Shown: positions 34,738-43,921 of the stretch, piece after piece
How the letters are laid out: the number at the start of each line of letters is the position of its first letter
How positions within the stretch are numbered: the first letter of the stretch is position 1
NCBI RefSeq assembly: GCF_001424985.1
Contig: NZ_LMDA01000012.1
Span: 496,001 to 560,000 of the forward strand
Length of the DNA stretch: 64,000 nucleotides
Direction of reading: 5' to 3'
From: Rhizobium sp. Root1212
GTDB taxonomy: Bacteria; Pseudomonadota; Alphaproteobacteria; Rhizobiales; Rhizobiaceae
Translations under genes and position numbers: made by a program
Notes under the pieces: generated by a model
What the model was told of the DNA's origin: nothing
The model's input: the letters and a program-made list of their open reading frames with translations, nothing else
The model's database searches: none

Positions 34738-35799
34738 CTATTCGCGGATGATCAGGAGATCGCTCGCGGTAAAGCGCAGCGTCACGACATCGCCGACGGC
34801 CGGCGGCACGAGGCCGGGGCTGTTGAACATGTCGAACGAAATCACACTGTCGCCGACTTTCATGCGGGTGCGGATGACCGAGCCGAGGAAGTTGGAGGAG
34901 GTGACTTCGCCGGTCAGCGCCGTATCGCCCTTTGCGCCTTCAGCAATCGAGCCCGCTTCCGGGCGCAGCGCCAGCGAGATCGTATCGCCGGCTTTCGCGG
35001 TGCCCAGCGGCTCGCGGAGCGTGATGCCCTGGTTGCCGATGGTGATGCGGTTGGAGGCGGGGTCGACGACCTTGGCCTCGATCAGGTTCAGCGTGCCGAC
35101 GAACGAGGCGACAAAGCGGGTGGTGGGGCGGTTATAGATCTCATAGGGCGTGCCGACCTGGTCGGCGCGGCCGGCATTCATCACGACGATGCGGTCGGAA
35201 ATCGACAGAGCCTCTTCCTGGTCGTGGGTGACGAAGACCGTGGTGATGCCGAGCTGCTGCTGGATCATGCGGATTTCTTCGCGCAGCGACACACGAATCT
35301 TGGCATCGAGCGCCGACAGCGGTTCGTCGAGCAACAGCACCTGCGGCTTCGGGGCAAGGGCGCGGGCGAGCGCCACGCGCTGCTGCTGGCCGCCCGACAT
35401 CTGGTAGGGATAGCGTTCCGACAGATGATCGAGCTTGATCAGGCCGAGCATCTCCTTGACGCGGGCATCGATCTCGCTCTTCGGCTTGCCGGCGACCTTC
35501 AGGCCGAAGGCGACGTTTTCGGCGACGTTCATGTTCGGAAACAGGGCGTAAGCCTGGAAGACCATGCCGATATTGCGCTGGTTGGGCTTCAGGTTCGCCT
35601 GGCTCTTGCCGCCGATCTCGATCTTGCCGCCGGAGGGCGTCTCGAAGCCGGCGATCATGCGCAGGATGGTGGTCTTGCCGCAGCCCGATGGCCCGAGGAA
35701 GGACACGAACTCGCCCTTGTCGATGGTCATGTTGAAGTCCTTGACGACCTGAACAGGGCCGAAAGACTTCTGGATATTGGTCAGTGTGAGAAACGACAT
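34738..35799 (-). CDS. ABC transporter ATP-binding protein (PotA/FbpC-like)
   Basis: A 353-residue ATPase with Walker A GPSGCGKTT (about 37-45), MSGGQQQR, Walker B LLLDEP, THDQEEAL, and a TOBE domain at the C-terminus (SLALRPEAGSIAEG). It is the last gene of the operon permease-permease-ATPase that follows the binding-protein gene at 38700. The family serves polyamines, iron, thiamine or phosphonates; the substrate here is not determined. Confidence 0.9.
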   Translation of the reverse strand: MSFLTLTNIQKSFGPVQVVKDFNMTIDKGEFVSFLGPSGCGKTTILRMIAGFETPSGGKIEIGGKSQANLKPNQRNIGMVFQAYALFPNMNVAENVAFGLKVAGKPKSEIDARVKEMLGLIKLDHLSERYPYQMSGGQQQRVALARALAPKPQVLLLDEPLSALDAKIRVSLREEIRMIQQQLGITTVFVTHDQEEALSISDRIVVMNAGRADQVGTPYEIYNRPTTRFVASFVGTLNLIEAKVVDPASNRITIGNQGITLREPLGTAKAGDTISLALRPEAGSIAEGAKGDTALTGEVTSSNFLGSVIRTRMKVGDSVISFDMFNSPGLVPPAVGDVVTLRFTASDLLIIRE

Positions 35800-35813
35800 A
35801 TGAGAAATATCCC

Positions 35814-36602
35814 TCAGGCCTTGCGGGGGGCGGTTTTGGAAAAGCGGCTGACGAGTTGGAGCAGGCCCATGCTGATCCAGGTGATGGCGAAGGCGATGAT
35901 CGCGAGCGCCGAAGGCTCATAGGCCTTGTTCGCGCCGACGAGCTGCAGGTAGGGGCCGAAGGCCGGGCGGTTCAAAAGTGCGGCCATGGTGAACTCGCCC
36001 ATGACGATGGCGAAGGTGATGAAGGCGCCGGAAAGCACGCCGCTCATCACATTCGGGAAGATGCAGCGGAACAGGATGGTCGGCCATTTGGCGCCGAGGC
36101 TTTCAGCGGCCTCCGTCAGGGTCGAGACGTCGATGGCGCGCATCGCAGTATCGACGGCGCGGTACATATAGGGCAGCGACAACGTCATGTAGGAGAGCAT
36201 CAGCAGCAGGTTGGTGCCGCTGGAGCTATTGGTCAGCGGCAGGAAGGACGAGGAATTGTAAAGCCTGAGATAACCGAAGACGATGACGATGGCCGGGATG
36301 ACCAGCGGCAAGAGCGTGATGAACTCGATGACCGGCCTTACCTGCGGAAGGCGAAGGCGCACCCAATAGGCAGTCGGCACGATCAGCAGCATTCCGAAAA
36401 CGATGGTCAGCAGCGCCATCATCATCGAATAGCCGAAGGTTTCGCGGAACTGCATGTCGGAGAACACCGACTGGTAGGCATCGAAGGAATATTCGCCGCG
36501 GCGCATGCGCAGCGAGAATTCGAAGGTGCCGAGCAGCGGAACGACGAAATAGATGACGCCGATGGCAAGTGCGATCCAGGCGAGAAGGCGGTTGGTCTTC
36601 AT
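35814..36602 (-). CDS. ABC transporter permease (PotC-like)
   Basis: A 262-residue inner-membrane protein with six predicted membrane segments and the EAA loop EAAESLGAKWPTILFRCIFPNV. The ATG at 36602 overlaps the stop codon of the other permease gene (ATGA), so it is preferred to the ATG three codons upstream. The N-terminal LLAWIALAIGVIYFVVPLLGTFEFSLR is typical of PotC/PhnV-type subunits. Confidence 0.9.
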   Translation of the reverse strand: MKTNRLLAWIALAIGVIYFVVPLLGTFEFSLRMRRGEYSFDAYQSVFSDMQFRETFGYSMMMALLTIVFGMLLIVPTAYWVRLRLPQVRPVIEFITLLPLVIPAIVIVFGYLRLYNSSSFLPLTNSSSGTNLLLMLSYMTLSLPYMYRAVDTAMRAIDVSTLTEAAESLGAKWPTILFRCIFPNVMSGVLSGAFITFAIVMGEFTMAALLNRPAFGPYLQLVGANKAYEPSALAIIAFAITWISMGLLQLVSRFSKTAPRKA

Positions 36603-37462
36603 TTCTGCCACCGTTCCGCGCGCGAGCGCAGCCAGATATAGAGAATGTTGGAAGCGCCGGTGATCACGATCATGCCGAGCGCCAGCGCATAGCCGAGGTT
36701 CGGATTGTGCAGCACGTCGCCGCGGATCTGCGCATAGAGCAGGATCGGCACGATGTTGAGCGAGGCGCCGGTCAGCGCATAGGCCGTGGCGATGGCGCCG
36801 AAGGCATTGGCGAAGAGCAGCAGCGTCGTGCCCATGACGCTTGGCCAGAGAATCGGCAGGGCCACCATGCGCCAGTATTGCCAGGTGGAGGCGCCGAGGA
36901 TTTCGGAAGCTTCACGCCACTCCTTCTTCATGCCGTCCAGCGCCGGCGTCAGGATCAGTACCATCAGCGGGATCTGGAAGAACATATAGGTGATGGTCAG
37001 GCCGAAGAACGACAGCAGGTTGAAGCCGGTCGAATAGAGATTGAAGCCGAAGATATCACGCAGCAGCACCGTGACGAGGCCGGTGCGGCCAAGCGTTGCG
37101 ATGAAGGCGAAGGCGAGCGGCACGCCGGCGAAGTTCGAGGCGACCCCCGAAAAGGTCAGAAGTCCCGAGCGTATCCACGACGGCAACCCGCCGAGCGTTA
37201 TCGCCCAGGCGAGAAAGAAGCCGATCAGCGCGCCGCCGATCGAGGAGGCGACCGAAACCTTGATGCTGATCCAGTAGGCGCTCATGATCGAGGGATGGGT
37301 CAGGTCGGCGAGGTTCTTGAAGGTGAACTGGCCATCCGGCGTGAAGAACGCCCCCGTCACCAGATAGAGTGTCGGCAGGATGAGGAACATCAGCGCGAAG
37401 ATCATGAACGGCGCTATGCCGAGCCAATCGACGACTTTTCGGCGGTCTATCAGGGTGCTCAT
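36599..37462 (-). CDS. ABC transporter permease (PotB-like)
   Basis: A 287-residue inner-membrane protein with about six membrane segments (WLGIAPFMIFALMFLILPTLYLVTGAFF at the N-terminus) and the EAA loop EASEILGASTWQYWRMVALPILWPS. It forms the membrane pore with the PotC-like partner. It lies 134 bp downstream of the binding-protein gene, with a terminator-like hairpin between them. Confidence 0.9.
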   Translation of the reverse strand: MSTLIDRRKVVDWLGIAPFMIFALMFLILPTLYLVTGAFFTPDGQFTFKNLADLTHPSIMSAYWISIKVSVASSIGGALIGFFLAWAITLGGLPSWIRSGLLTFSGVASNFAGVPLAFAFIATLGRTGLVTVLLRDIFGFNLYSTGFNLLSFFGLTITYMFFQIPLMVLILTPALDGMKKEWREASEILGASTWQYWRMVALPILWPSVMGTTLLLFANAFGAIATAYALTGASLNIVPILLYAQIRGDVLHNPNLGYALALGMIVITGASNILYIWLRSRAERWQK

Positions 37463-37550
37463 GAAGCGGTGGTCATCCAGGCTGGAGGCGGTGGGGGAAG
37501 TTTAGCCGCAAATAATATAAGTGCAACGTATGCGTCTGAATATAAACAGG

Positions 37551-37577
37551 AAAACCCTCCCGCCGATGGCGGGAGGG
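37551..37577 (-). terminator. Intra-operon terminator/attenuator after binding-protein gene
   Basis: CCCTCCCGCC pairs with GGCGGGAGGG around GAT, followed on the minus strand by TTTTCC. It lies 20 bp past the binding-protein stop and before the permeases. Such partial terminators raise binding-protein mRNA above that of the membrane subunits. Confidence 0.7.
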
Positions 37578-37596
37578 CATAGATGCGTAAAGCCTG

Positions 37597-38700
37597 TTAC
37601 TGGACGTTGGCGCCGACGACGCTGTCCCACTGCCCACTGATCACTTCCTTGTTGGCGGACTGCTCTTCGAGCGTCGGGAAGATTGCCTTTTCGTAAGCTG
37701 CAGCCGGCGGCAGCTTGTCGAGCAGATCCTGCGGGATCTTGCCGTTCTTGGCGAGATCGTTGAAGCGGATCGGGTGGCAATAGCCCTTCAGCCACAGGAG
37801 CTGGCCTTCGTCGGAATAGAGGTACTCCATCCAGAGCTTGGCAGAGTTCGGGTGCGGAGCAAAGGCCGAGATCGCCTGGACGTAGACGCCGGCGACGACG
37901 CCCGATGCCGGAACGACGACTTCGAACGGCGGGTTGCCGTTCAGGCTCTGGCCCCAGGAGAGGGCGTTGTAGTCCCAGGCGACGATGATCGGCGTGGAGC
38001 CTTGGGCGAACGGGGCTGCCTTGCCGACGACCGGCACGAAATTGCCCTTGTCGTTCAGTTCCTTGAAGAACTTGAGACCGGCTTCGCCAGCCTTGGAGGT
38101 GTCGCCGCCATTGGCCGAGAGGCCGGCTGCGAAGACGCCCTGGACGGCCTGGTTGGCGCTGCGCGGATCACCGGCGAGAGCAACCGCGTTGGCGTAGTCG
38201 GCCTTCAGCAGGTCGGACCAGTCCTTCGGGCTTTCCTTCACGAGGTCCTTGTTCACGAGGAACGAGAGAACGCCGTAATAATCGCCGTACCAGTAGCCGT
38301 CGGTGTCCTTGGCGCTTGCCGGGATCGAATCCCAGGTGGAGACCTTGTAGGGCTGGATCAGGCCTTCGGCCTTTGCCGAGGGGCCGAAGGAGAGGCCGAC
38401 GTCGATGACATCAGGAGCCTGATCGCCGGTGTTGCCCTTGTTGGCCTTGATGGCTTCGATTTCGTCGCCCGAGCCGGCATCCGGGTTCAGTTCGTTGATC
38501 TGGATTTCCGGATACTTGGCCTTGAAGCCGGCGATGACGTCGCCGTAGCCGCACCAGCTATGGGGCAGGGCGATGGTGGTGAGCTTGCCTTCAGCCTTGG
38601 CTGCAGCAATCAATTCTGCGCTCGGCTCCGCGAAGGCAAGAGCGGGCAGGGCCACGGTGATGGCCGTGGTGAGCGAGAGCAGGCGCTTCGTATGTGACAT
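37597..38700 (-). CDS. ABC transporter extracellular solute-binding protein
   Basis: The 367-residue protein begins with a Sec signal (MSHTKRLLSLTTAITVALPALAFA, cleavage after about 24) behind AAGGAGAACACCCGTG. The mature domain (LTTIALPHSWCGYGDVIAGFKAKYPEIQINELNPDAGSGDEI) is of the class that binds iron, thiamine or 2-aminoethylphosphonate-type ligands and pairs with PotABC-like subunits. The frame is open far upstream, but that part overlaps the RpiR promoter and is not coding. The regulator at 38802 on the same strand and the direct repeats at 38737-38776 probably control it. Confidence 0.9.
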   Translation of the reverse strand: MSHTKRLLSLTTAITVALPALAFAEPSAELIAAAKAEGKLTTIALPHSWCGYGDVIAGFKAKYPEIQINELNPDAGSGDEIEAIKANKGNTGDQAPDVIDVGLSFGPSAKAEGLIQPYKVSTWDSIPASAKDTDGYWYGDYYGVLSFLVNKDLVKESPKDWSDLLKADYANAVALAGDPRSANQAVQGVFAAGLSANGGDTSKAGEAGLKFFKELNDKGNFVPVVGKAAPFAQGSTPIIVAWDYNALSWGQSLNGNPPFEVVVPASGVVAGVYVQAISAFAPHPNSAKLWMEYLYSDEGQLLWLKGYCHPIRFNDLAKNGKIPQDLLDKLPPAAAYEKAIFPTLEEQSANKEVISGQWDSVVGANVQ

Positions 38701-38736
38701 CACGGGTGTTCTCCTTTTGTGTGTCAATCGATTTCG

Positions 38737-38776
38737 GCGAAACTGATAATCCGATTTCCGTGAAGCAGATAATCGG
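38737..38776. promoter_or_regulatory. Two 17-bp direct repeats upstream of ABC operon
   Basis: GCGAAACTGATAATCCG (38737-38753) and GTGAAGCAGATAATCGG (38760-38776) agree in 13 of 17 positions and start 23 bp apart. They occupy the 101-bp gap between the RpiR gene and the binding-protein gene, immediately before the latter. They are candidate operator half-sites for the RpiR protein. Confidence 0.4.
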
Positions 38777-38801
38777 GGTAGATGAAGTTTATGTGACAGA
38801 T

Positions 38802-39719
38802 TTATTTCAGTTTTTCTGGCTTCGTGCTCTTGGCCGCAGCAGTCGCCTGACGCGGTTTTCGAAAGGCCCGGCTTTCCTCGAAAAGATGTTCGAGCACCGC
38901 CATGCGCTCGCGCGTCTCGGTCCATTCGCTGCTTTGCACGGCCTCGATCAGCGCCTCGACGATGAACAGGCTGACGACCGAGGAATCCCAGGCCGAGGGT
39001 GCTTCGATGTGGACGCGGAAGACATGGGTGGCGTTTTTGGCGACCGGCGAGGCCCATTGGTCGGTGAACAGGATGATCTCCACGCCCCGTTCCCGTGCAG
39101 CGCCGGCAAGAGCCTCCATTTCCTGCTCGTAGCGCCTTATATCGAAGATCACCAGCACGTCGCCCGGCTTCATGTTCAGCACGTAATGCGGCCAGCCGCT
39201 GGCATTGGCGGCGATCTGGGTCACGCCGGGTCGCACGACCTGGAGATGGGTGAAGAGATATTCGGCCAGCGCCTTGGTGATGCGCCCGCCGACGACGTAG
39301 ACGTCGCGCCGCCGGTCGGCGACAAGTGCCGCGGCGCCGTCGAAAACCGCCGTTTCCAGCTGCGACAGCGTTTCGCGCATGTTGGTCATGATCGCGTCGG
39401 CGAAACGGTTGAGCGTATGGGTTCCCGGCGCATTGGCGGCCCAGCGGTCGTGCTTGGCGATGGGGCTGGAAAGCGTAGCCTCCAGCTCGTGGTGCAGGCA
39501 GGCCTGGAAATCGGGAAAGCCGCGATAGCCGATCTTCTGGACCATGCGGGCGACCGTCGGCGTCGATACGCCGGCATTCTCGGCAACCGTGGTTATGCTG
39601 CCGAGGCCTGAGACCGGGTAGTTGTCGAGAAGCGAGTTCGCCAGCTGCTTTTCGGCGCGCGTCAGCCCGTCGAAATGAGCGGCGATCACATCCGAAACGG
39701 AGGTCGATGCGTGATCCAA
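38802..39719 (-). CDS. MurR/RpiR family transcriptional regulator
   Basis: A 305-residue repressor or activator with an N-terminal RpiR helix-turn-helix (about 1-80, LTRAEKQLANSLLDNYPVSGLGSITTVAENAGVSTPTVARMVQKIGYRGFPDFQ). A C-terminal sugar-isomerase (SIS) domain spans about 125-260 (AALVADRRRDVYVVGGRITKALAEYLF). SIS domains bind phosphorylated or amino compounds. It lies directly upstream of the ABC operon on the same strand and diverges from the formylglutamate-amidohydrolase-like gene at 39891, so it may govern both transcription units. Confidence 0.9.
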   Translation of the reverse strand: MDHASTSVSDVIAAHFDGLTRAEKQLANSLLDNYPVSGLGSITTVAENAGVSTPTVARMVQKIGYRGFPDFQACLHHELEATLSSPIAKHDRWAANAPGTHTLNRFADAIMTNMRETLSQLETAVFDGAAALVADRRRDVYVVGGRITKALAEYLFTHLQVVRPGVTQIAANASGWPHYVLNMKPGDVLVIFDIRRYEQEMEALAGAARERGVEIILFTDQWASPVAKNATHVFRVHIEAPSAWDSSVVSLFIVEALIEAVQSSEWTETRERMAVLEHLFEESRAFRKPRQATAAAKSTKPEKLK

Positions 39720-39890
39720 GTCTGAATTTCCCCTCTGGCGGGTCTTTGCCTGCCTATCACAAAATTAAACATCGCTCTGACAATTCGAGTCAAATGGTTT
39801 TTTGAAGAGAAATTTTCATATCCCCGTTGACAGGGGCCAAATCCTGAAGAATTCTTTTCATTAACGATTGATGAAGCGATCGAGGGGCCG

Positions 39891-40658
39891 GTGACATTGT
39901 TGAGTGCAGCGGAGGGCGGCCCGGTTGCCGTCGAGAATGCCGAGGGCGCGAGCCCTGTGGTCATCGTCTGCGAGCACGCATCGCGCACCCTGCCGGAAAG
40001 CCTCGGCACGCTCGGTCTTTCCCCCGAAGCTCTTCTCAGCCATATCGCCTGGGACCCCGGCGCGCTTGCCGTGTCGCGTTACATGGCGCAGTCGCTCGAT
40101 GCGACGCTGGTGCACCAGCGCTTTTCCCGGCTCGCCTATGATTGCAACCGGCCGCCGGAATCGCCCGGCGCCATGCCGGAAACCAGCGAAGTCTATGCCG
40201 TGCCCGGCAATGCCGCCCTGTCGCACGAGGCGCGCGCCGCCCGTGTCGAGGCGCTCTATTTCCCGTTTCACCGGGAAATAGATGCGCTGCTGCGGGCGCG
40301 TCTTGCCGCTGGCGTGATGCCGGTTCTGGTCACGGTTCACAGCTTCACGCCGGTCTATTTCGGCAAGCCGCGCGCGGTCGAGGTCGGCATCCTGCATGAC
40401 GAGGACGCGCGTCTGGCCGATGGCATGCTCTCGGCTGCCGAAAAGGCGGCGCGCTACGATATCCGCCGCAACGCGCCCTACGGGCCGGAAGACGGCGTGA
40501 CGCATACGCTAAAATTGCACGGGCTGGCCAACCGCCTGCCCAATGTAATGATCGAGGTCCGAAACGACCTGATCGCTGACGATAACAGCCAAAGGGTCAT
40601 GGCTGATTATCTGACGGGGCTGCTGCGCGAAAGCCTGCAGTCGATGTCGAAACAATAA
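39891..40658 (+). CDS. N-formylglutamate amidohydrolase family protein
   Basis: A 255-residue zinc-dependent amidohydrolase of the HutG2/FGase family, with the metal motif VVIVCEHASRTLPE near the start, DCNRPP, PFHREID and VTVHSFTPVY. The family cleaves N-formyl-glutamate to glutamate and formate. Histidine genes are absent here. Together with the downstream gamma-glutamyl ligase gene it could instead hydrolyse a gamma-glutamyl amide at the end of that pathway; this is inference. It starts with GTG after GAGGGGCCG and leads the plus-strand cluster to 46449. Confidence 0.8.
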   Translation: MTLLSAAEGGPVAVENAEGASPVVIVCEHASRTLPESLGTLGLSPEALLSHIAWDPGALAVSRYMAQSLDATLVHQRFSRLAYDCNRPPESPGAMPETSEVYAVPGNAALSHEARAARVEALYFPFHREIDALLRARLAAGVMPVLVTVHSFTPVYFGKPRAVEVGILHDEDARLADGMLSAAEKAARYDIRRNAPYGPEDGVTHTLKLHGLANRLPNVMIEVRNDLIADDNSQRVMADYLTGLLRESLQSMSKQ

Positions 40659-40773
40659 AACAAGACCCAGGGGAGCGGCATGTCCGCGGAGTGTGGCCAT
40701 GGCTTGCCATGGACCAGGCATTGGAGGCTTTCGGCAATTCCGCCGACGGCCCTGTCGTTACAGGGGAAAATCA

Positions 40774-42321
40774 ATGTCAGATTATTCTGATTCAGATAAA
40801 AAGGCGGATATGCAGGTCCTGCATTCCATGGGCTATGCGCAGGAGCTGGAGCGGCGCCTCAGTTCGTTTTCGAATTTCGCGGTGTCCTTTTCAATCATCT
40901 GCATTCTTTCGGGCGGTATCAACTCGCTGGCTCAGGCAACCGCCGGCGCCGGCGGCGCTGCGATCGGCATCGGCTGGCCGATCGGCTGCTTCGTGTCGCT
41001 GGTCTTCGCCATCGCCATGGCGCAGATTTCGTCGGCCTATCCGACGGCCGGCGGCCTCTATCACTGGGGCTCGATCCTCGGCAACCGCTTTACCGGCTGG
41101 CTGACCGCGTGGTTCAACCTGCTGGGTCTCGTCACCGTTCTCGGCGCCATCAATGTCGGTACCTACTACTTCTTCATGGGCACCTTCGGCACGCCGTATT
41201 TCGGCATGGAAGACACGACGGTCACCCGCATCATCTTCCTCGCCGTCATCACCGGCGCGCAGGCACTGGTGAACCACATGGGCATCGGCCTGACGGCGAA
41301 GCTCACGGACTTCTCCGGCTACCTGATCTTCGCAACCTCGATCGCGCTCGCCATCGTCTGCCTCACTGCTGCCGATACCTATGAGTTCGGGCGGCTCTTT
41401 ACCTTCGCGAACTATTCGGGCGAAGCCGGCGGCAACGTCTGGCCGGCGACTTCGGGCGGCTGGGTGTTCCTGCTCGGCCTGCTGTTGCCGATCTACACGA
41501 TCACCGGCTACGACGCCTCGGCCCACACTTCGGAAGAAACCGTCAAGGCGGCGCATTCCGTGCCGCGCGCCATGGTCTATTCCGTGCTCTGGTCGGCGCT
41601 GTTCGGCTATATCATGCTGTGCTCCTTCGTGCTGATGCTGCCGAACATGGACGACGCTGCAAAGCAGGGCTGGAACGTGTTTTTCTGGGCGATGAGCGAA
41701 CAGGTCAACCCGACCGTCAAGGACATCCTCTACTTCGCCATTCTGCTGTCGCAGTGGCTGTGCGGTCTGGCGACGGTAACCTCGGTTTCACGCATGATCT
41801 TCGCCTTCTCGCGTGACGGCGGCCTGCCGGCCTCCAAGGCGCTCGCCAAGGTCAGCCCGACCTATCGCACGCCGGTCGCCGCCATCTGGACCGGCTCTAT
41901 CCTGTCGGTGCTGTTCGTCTGGGGCTCGTCGCTCGTCACCATCGGCGAAACGCCGGTCTATACGATCGTCGTGTCCTGCACGGTCATCTTCCTGTTCTTC
42001 TCCTTCGCGATCCCGATCACGCTCGGCCTTTTCGCCTGGGGTACGTCGAAGTGGGACAAGATGGGTCCGTGGAACCTCGGCGAAGGCACGTTCAAGCTGT
42101 TTGCCGTGCTCTCGGTCCTGGCGATGATCCTGATCTTCGTGCTCGGCATCCAGCCGCCGAACGATCCGGCGCTCTATGTCACCGTCGGCTTCCTGGTGCT
42201 CACCGGCATCATCTGGTTCGGCTTCGAGACGCGCCGCTTCCGCGGCCCGCCGATCGGCGACGAAGTGGCCCGCCGCCAGGCGGAGATCGCGGCTGCCGAA
42301 AAGGCTGTCGGCGAGCACTGA
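40774..42321 (+). CDS. APC-family amino acid/amine permease
   Basis: The 515-residue protein has twelve or so hydrophobic segments and APC-superfamily hallmarks: FSNFAVSFSIICILSGGINSLAQ, GWPIGCFVSLVFAIAMAQISSAYPTAGGLYHWGS, and ITGYDASAHTSEET. Such permeases bring in amino acids, gamma-aminobutyrate, choline-like amines or ethanolamine. The ATG at 40774 has AGGGGAA before it. It lies between the amidohydrolase-like gene and the glutamine-synthetase-like gene, which suggests it imports the amine that is then gamma-glutamylated. Confidence 0.88.
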   Translation: MSDYSDSDKKADMQVLHSMGYAQELERRLSSFSNFAVSFSIICILSGGINSLAQATAGAGGAAIGIGWPIGCFVSLVFAIAMAQISSAYPTAGGLYHWGSILGNRFTGWLTAWFNLLGLVTVLGAINVGTYYFFMGTFGTPYFGMEDTTVTRIIFLAVITGAQALVNHMGIGLTAKLTDFSGYLIFATSIALAIVCLTAADTYEFGRLFTFANYSGEAGGNVWPATSGGWVFLLGLLLPIYTITGYDASAHTSEETVKAAHSVPRAMVYSVLWSALFGYIMLCSFVLMLPNMDDAAKQGWNVFFWAMSEQVNPTVKDILYFAILLSQWLCGLATVTSVSRMIFAFSRDGGLPASKALAKVSPTYRTPVAAIWTGSILSVLFVWGSSLVTIGETPVYTIVVSCTVIFLFFSFAIPITLGLFAWGTSKWDKMGPWNLGEGTFKLFAVLSVLAMILIFVLGIQPPNDPALYVTVGFLVLTGIIWFGFETRRFRGPPIGDEVARRQAEIAAAEKAVGEH

Positions 42322-42411
42322 TCGCCTTTGCTGCGAAGGCTGCCCCCAAGCGGCCTTCGCCCTCCCTTTTTCCGGCCCGCGCGGCCGGCCTCCATTACAA
42401 GGCCCGAAATC

Positions 42412-43785
42412 ATGACTGCAATCTACACGTTCGAAGAGTTAAAGACTGATGTCGCCGAGGGGCGCATCGACACCGTGCTCGCCTGCCAGGTCGACATGCA
42501 GGGCCGCCTCATGGGCAAGCGCTTCCAGGCGGAATATTTCATCGAGAGCGGCTATGAGGAGACCCATAGCTGCAACTATCTGCTCGCCACCGACATGGAG
42601 ATGGACACCGTCTCCGGCTACAAGTCGACCAGCTGGGAGGCGGGCTACGGCGACTATACGATGAAGCCGGATCTTTCGACGCTGCGCCGCATTCCGTGGC
42701 TCGAGGGAACGGCGCTGGTGCTCTGCGACCTGCTCGATCACCATACGCATCAGGAAGTGCCGCATTCGCCGCGCGCCATCCTGAAGCGTCAGGTGAAGCG
42801 CCTCGAAGCCATGGGCCTCAAGGCCTATATGGCAAGCGAGCTGGAATTCTTCCTCTTCGACCAGAGCTATGACGATGCGCGCGAAAGCGGCTACCGCGAC
42901 CTCAGGCTCGTCAGCGGCTACAACGAGGATTACCACATCTTCCAGACCACCAAGGAAGAGGATGTGATGCGGGCGATCCGCAAGGGCCTGCAGGGCGCCG
43001 GCATTCCCGTCGAGAATTCGAAGGGCGAAGCCTCCGCCGGTCAGGAAGAGATCAACGTGCGCTATGCCGATGCGCTCGCCATGGCTGACCGCCACGTGAT
43101 CATCAAGAACGGCTGCAAGGAAATCGCCTGGAGCCGCGGCAAGGCCATCACCTTCCTCGCCAAGTGGCATTATTCGGCTGCCGGCTCGTCTTCGCATATC
43201 CACCAGTCGCTGTGGAGCCTTGACGGCAAGACGCCGCATTTCTTCGACAAGGATGCCAAATACGGCATGTCGGACATGATGCGCCATTACGTCGCCGGCC
43301 TTTTGACCCACGCCAGCGAAATCACCTATTTCCTCGCGCCTTACATCAACTCCTACAAGCGCTACATGGCCGGCACCTTCGCGCCGACCAAGGCCGTGTG
43401 GAGCAAGGACAACCGCACCGCCGGCTACCGCCTTTGCGGCGAAGGCACCAAGGGCATCCGCATCGAATGCCGCGTCGGCGGCTCCGATCTCAATCCCTAT
43501 CTCGCCATGGCCGCCCTGATCGCCGCCGGCATCGCCGGCATCGAGGGCAAGCTGGAGCTTGAAGCCCCCTTCGTCGGCGACGCCTATGGCGGCGGCAGCG
43601 GCGTGCGCGAAATCCCGAAGACGCTGCGCGATGCGACGAGCTTCATGACCAATTCGGAAATGCTGCGCGAAGCCTTCGGTAACGATGTGATCGACCACTA
43701 CACCCGCGCGGGGCAGTGGGAGCAGGAAGAATACGATCGTCGCGTGACGGACTGGGAGGTGGCGCGCGGCTTCGAGAGGGCGTAA
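42412..43785 (+). CDS. Glutamine-synthetase-like gamma-glutamyl amine ligase
   Basis: This 457-residue protein is of the glutamine synthetase superfamily: an N-terminal beta-grasp (about 10-110), ASELEFFLFDQSYDDARE for the first metal site, EASAGQEEINVRYADALAMAD, AGSSSHIHQSLW and GTKGIRIECRVGGSDLNPYLAMAALIAAG. It differs from GlnA in length and in the ammonium site, and resembles PuuA and GlnA4-type enzymes that join glutamate to putrescine or ethanolamine. Permease, aldehyde dehydrogenase and alcohol dehydrogenase genes surround it. An alcohol dehydrogenase in the set favours ethanolamine. Confidence 0.85.
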   Translation: MTAIYTFEELKTDVAEGRIDTVLACQVDMQGRLMGKRFQAEYFIESGYEETHSCNYLLATDMEMDTVSGYKSTSWEAGYGDYTMKPDLSTLRRIPWLEGTALVLCDLLDHHTHQEVPHSPRAILKRQVKRLEAMGLKAYMASELEFFLFDQSYDDARESGYRDLRLVSGYNEDYHIFQTTKEEDVMRAIRKGLQGAGIPVENSKGEASAGQEEINVRYADALAMADRHVIIKNGCKEIAWSRGKAITFLAKWHYSAAGSSSHIHQSLWSLDGKTPHFFDKDAKYGMSDMMRHYVAGLLTHASEITYFLAPYINSYKRYMAGTFAPTKAVWSKDNRTAGYRLCGEGTKGIRIECRVGGSDLNPYLAMAALIAAGIAGIEGKLELEAPFVGDAYGGGSGVREIPKTLRDATSFMTNSEMLREAFGNDVIDHYTRAGQWEQEEYDRRVTDWEVARGFERA

Positions 43786-43921
43786 AAGCCGTCGGCGTTT
43801 TGCATATTGGCCGGATTGCCGCGATGCCGACAGGCAACGGGTGGTCCGGCTTCATCTTGACCATATGGTGTGCTTGTACGCTGGTCGATGAAACACGGAT
43901 AAACCAATAGGAAAACTGATC

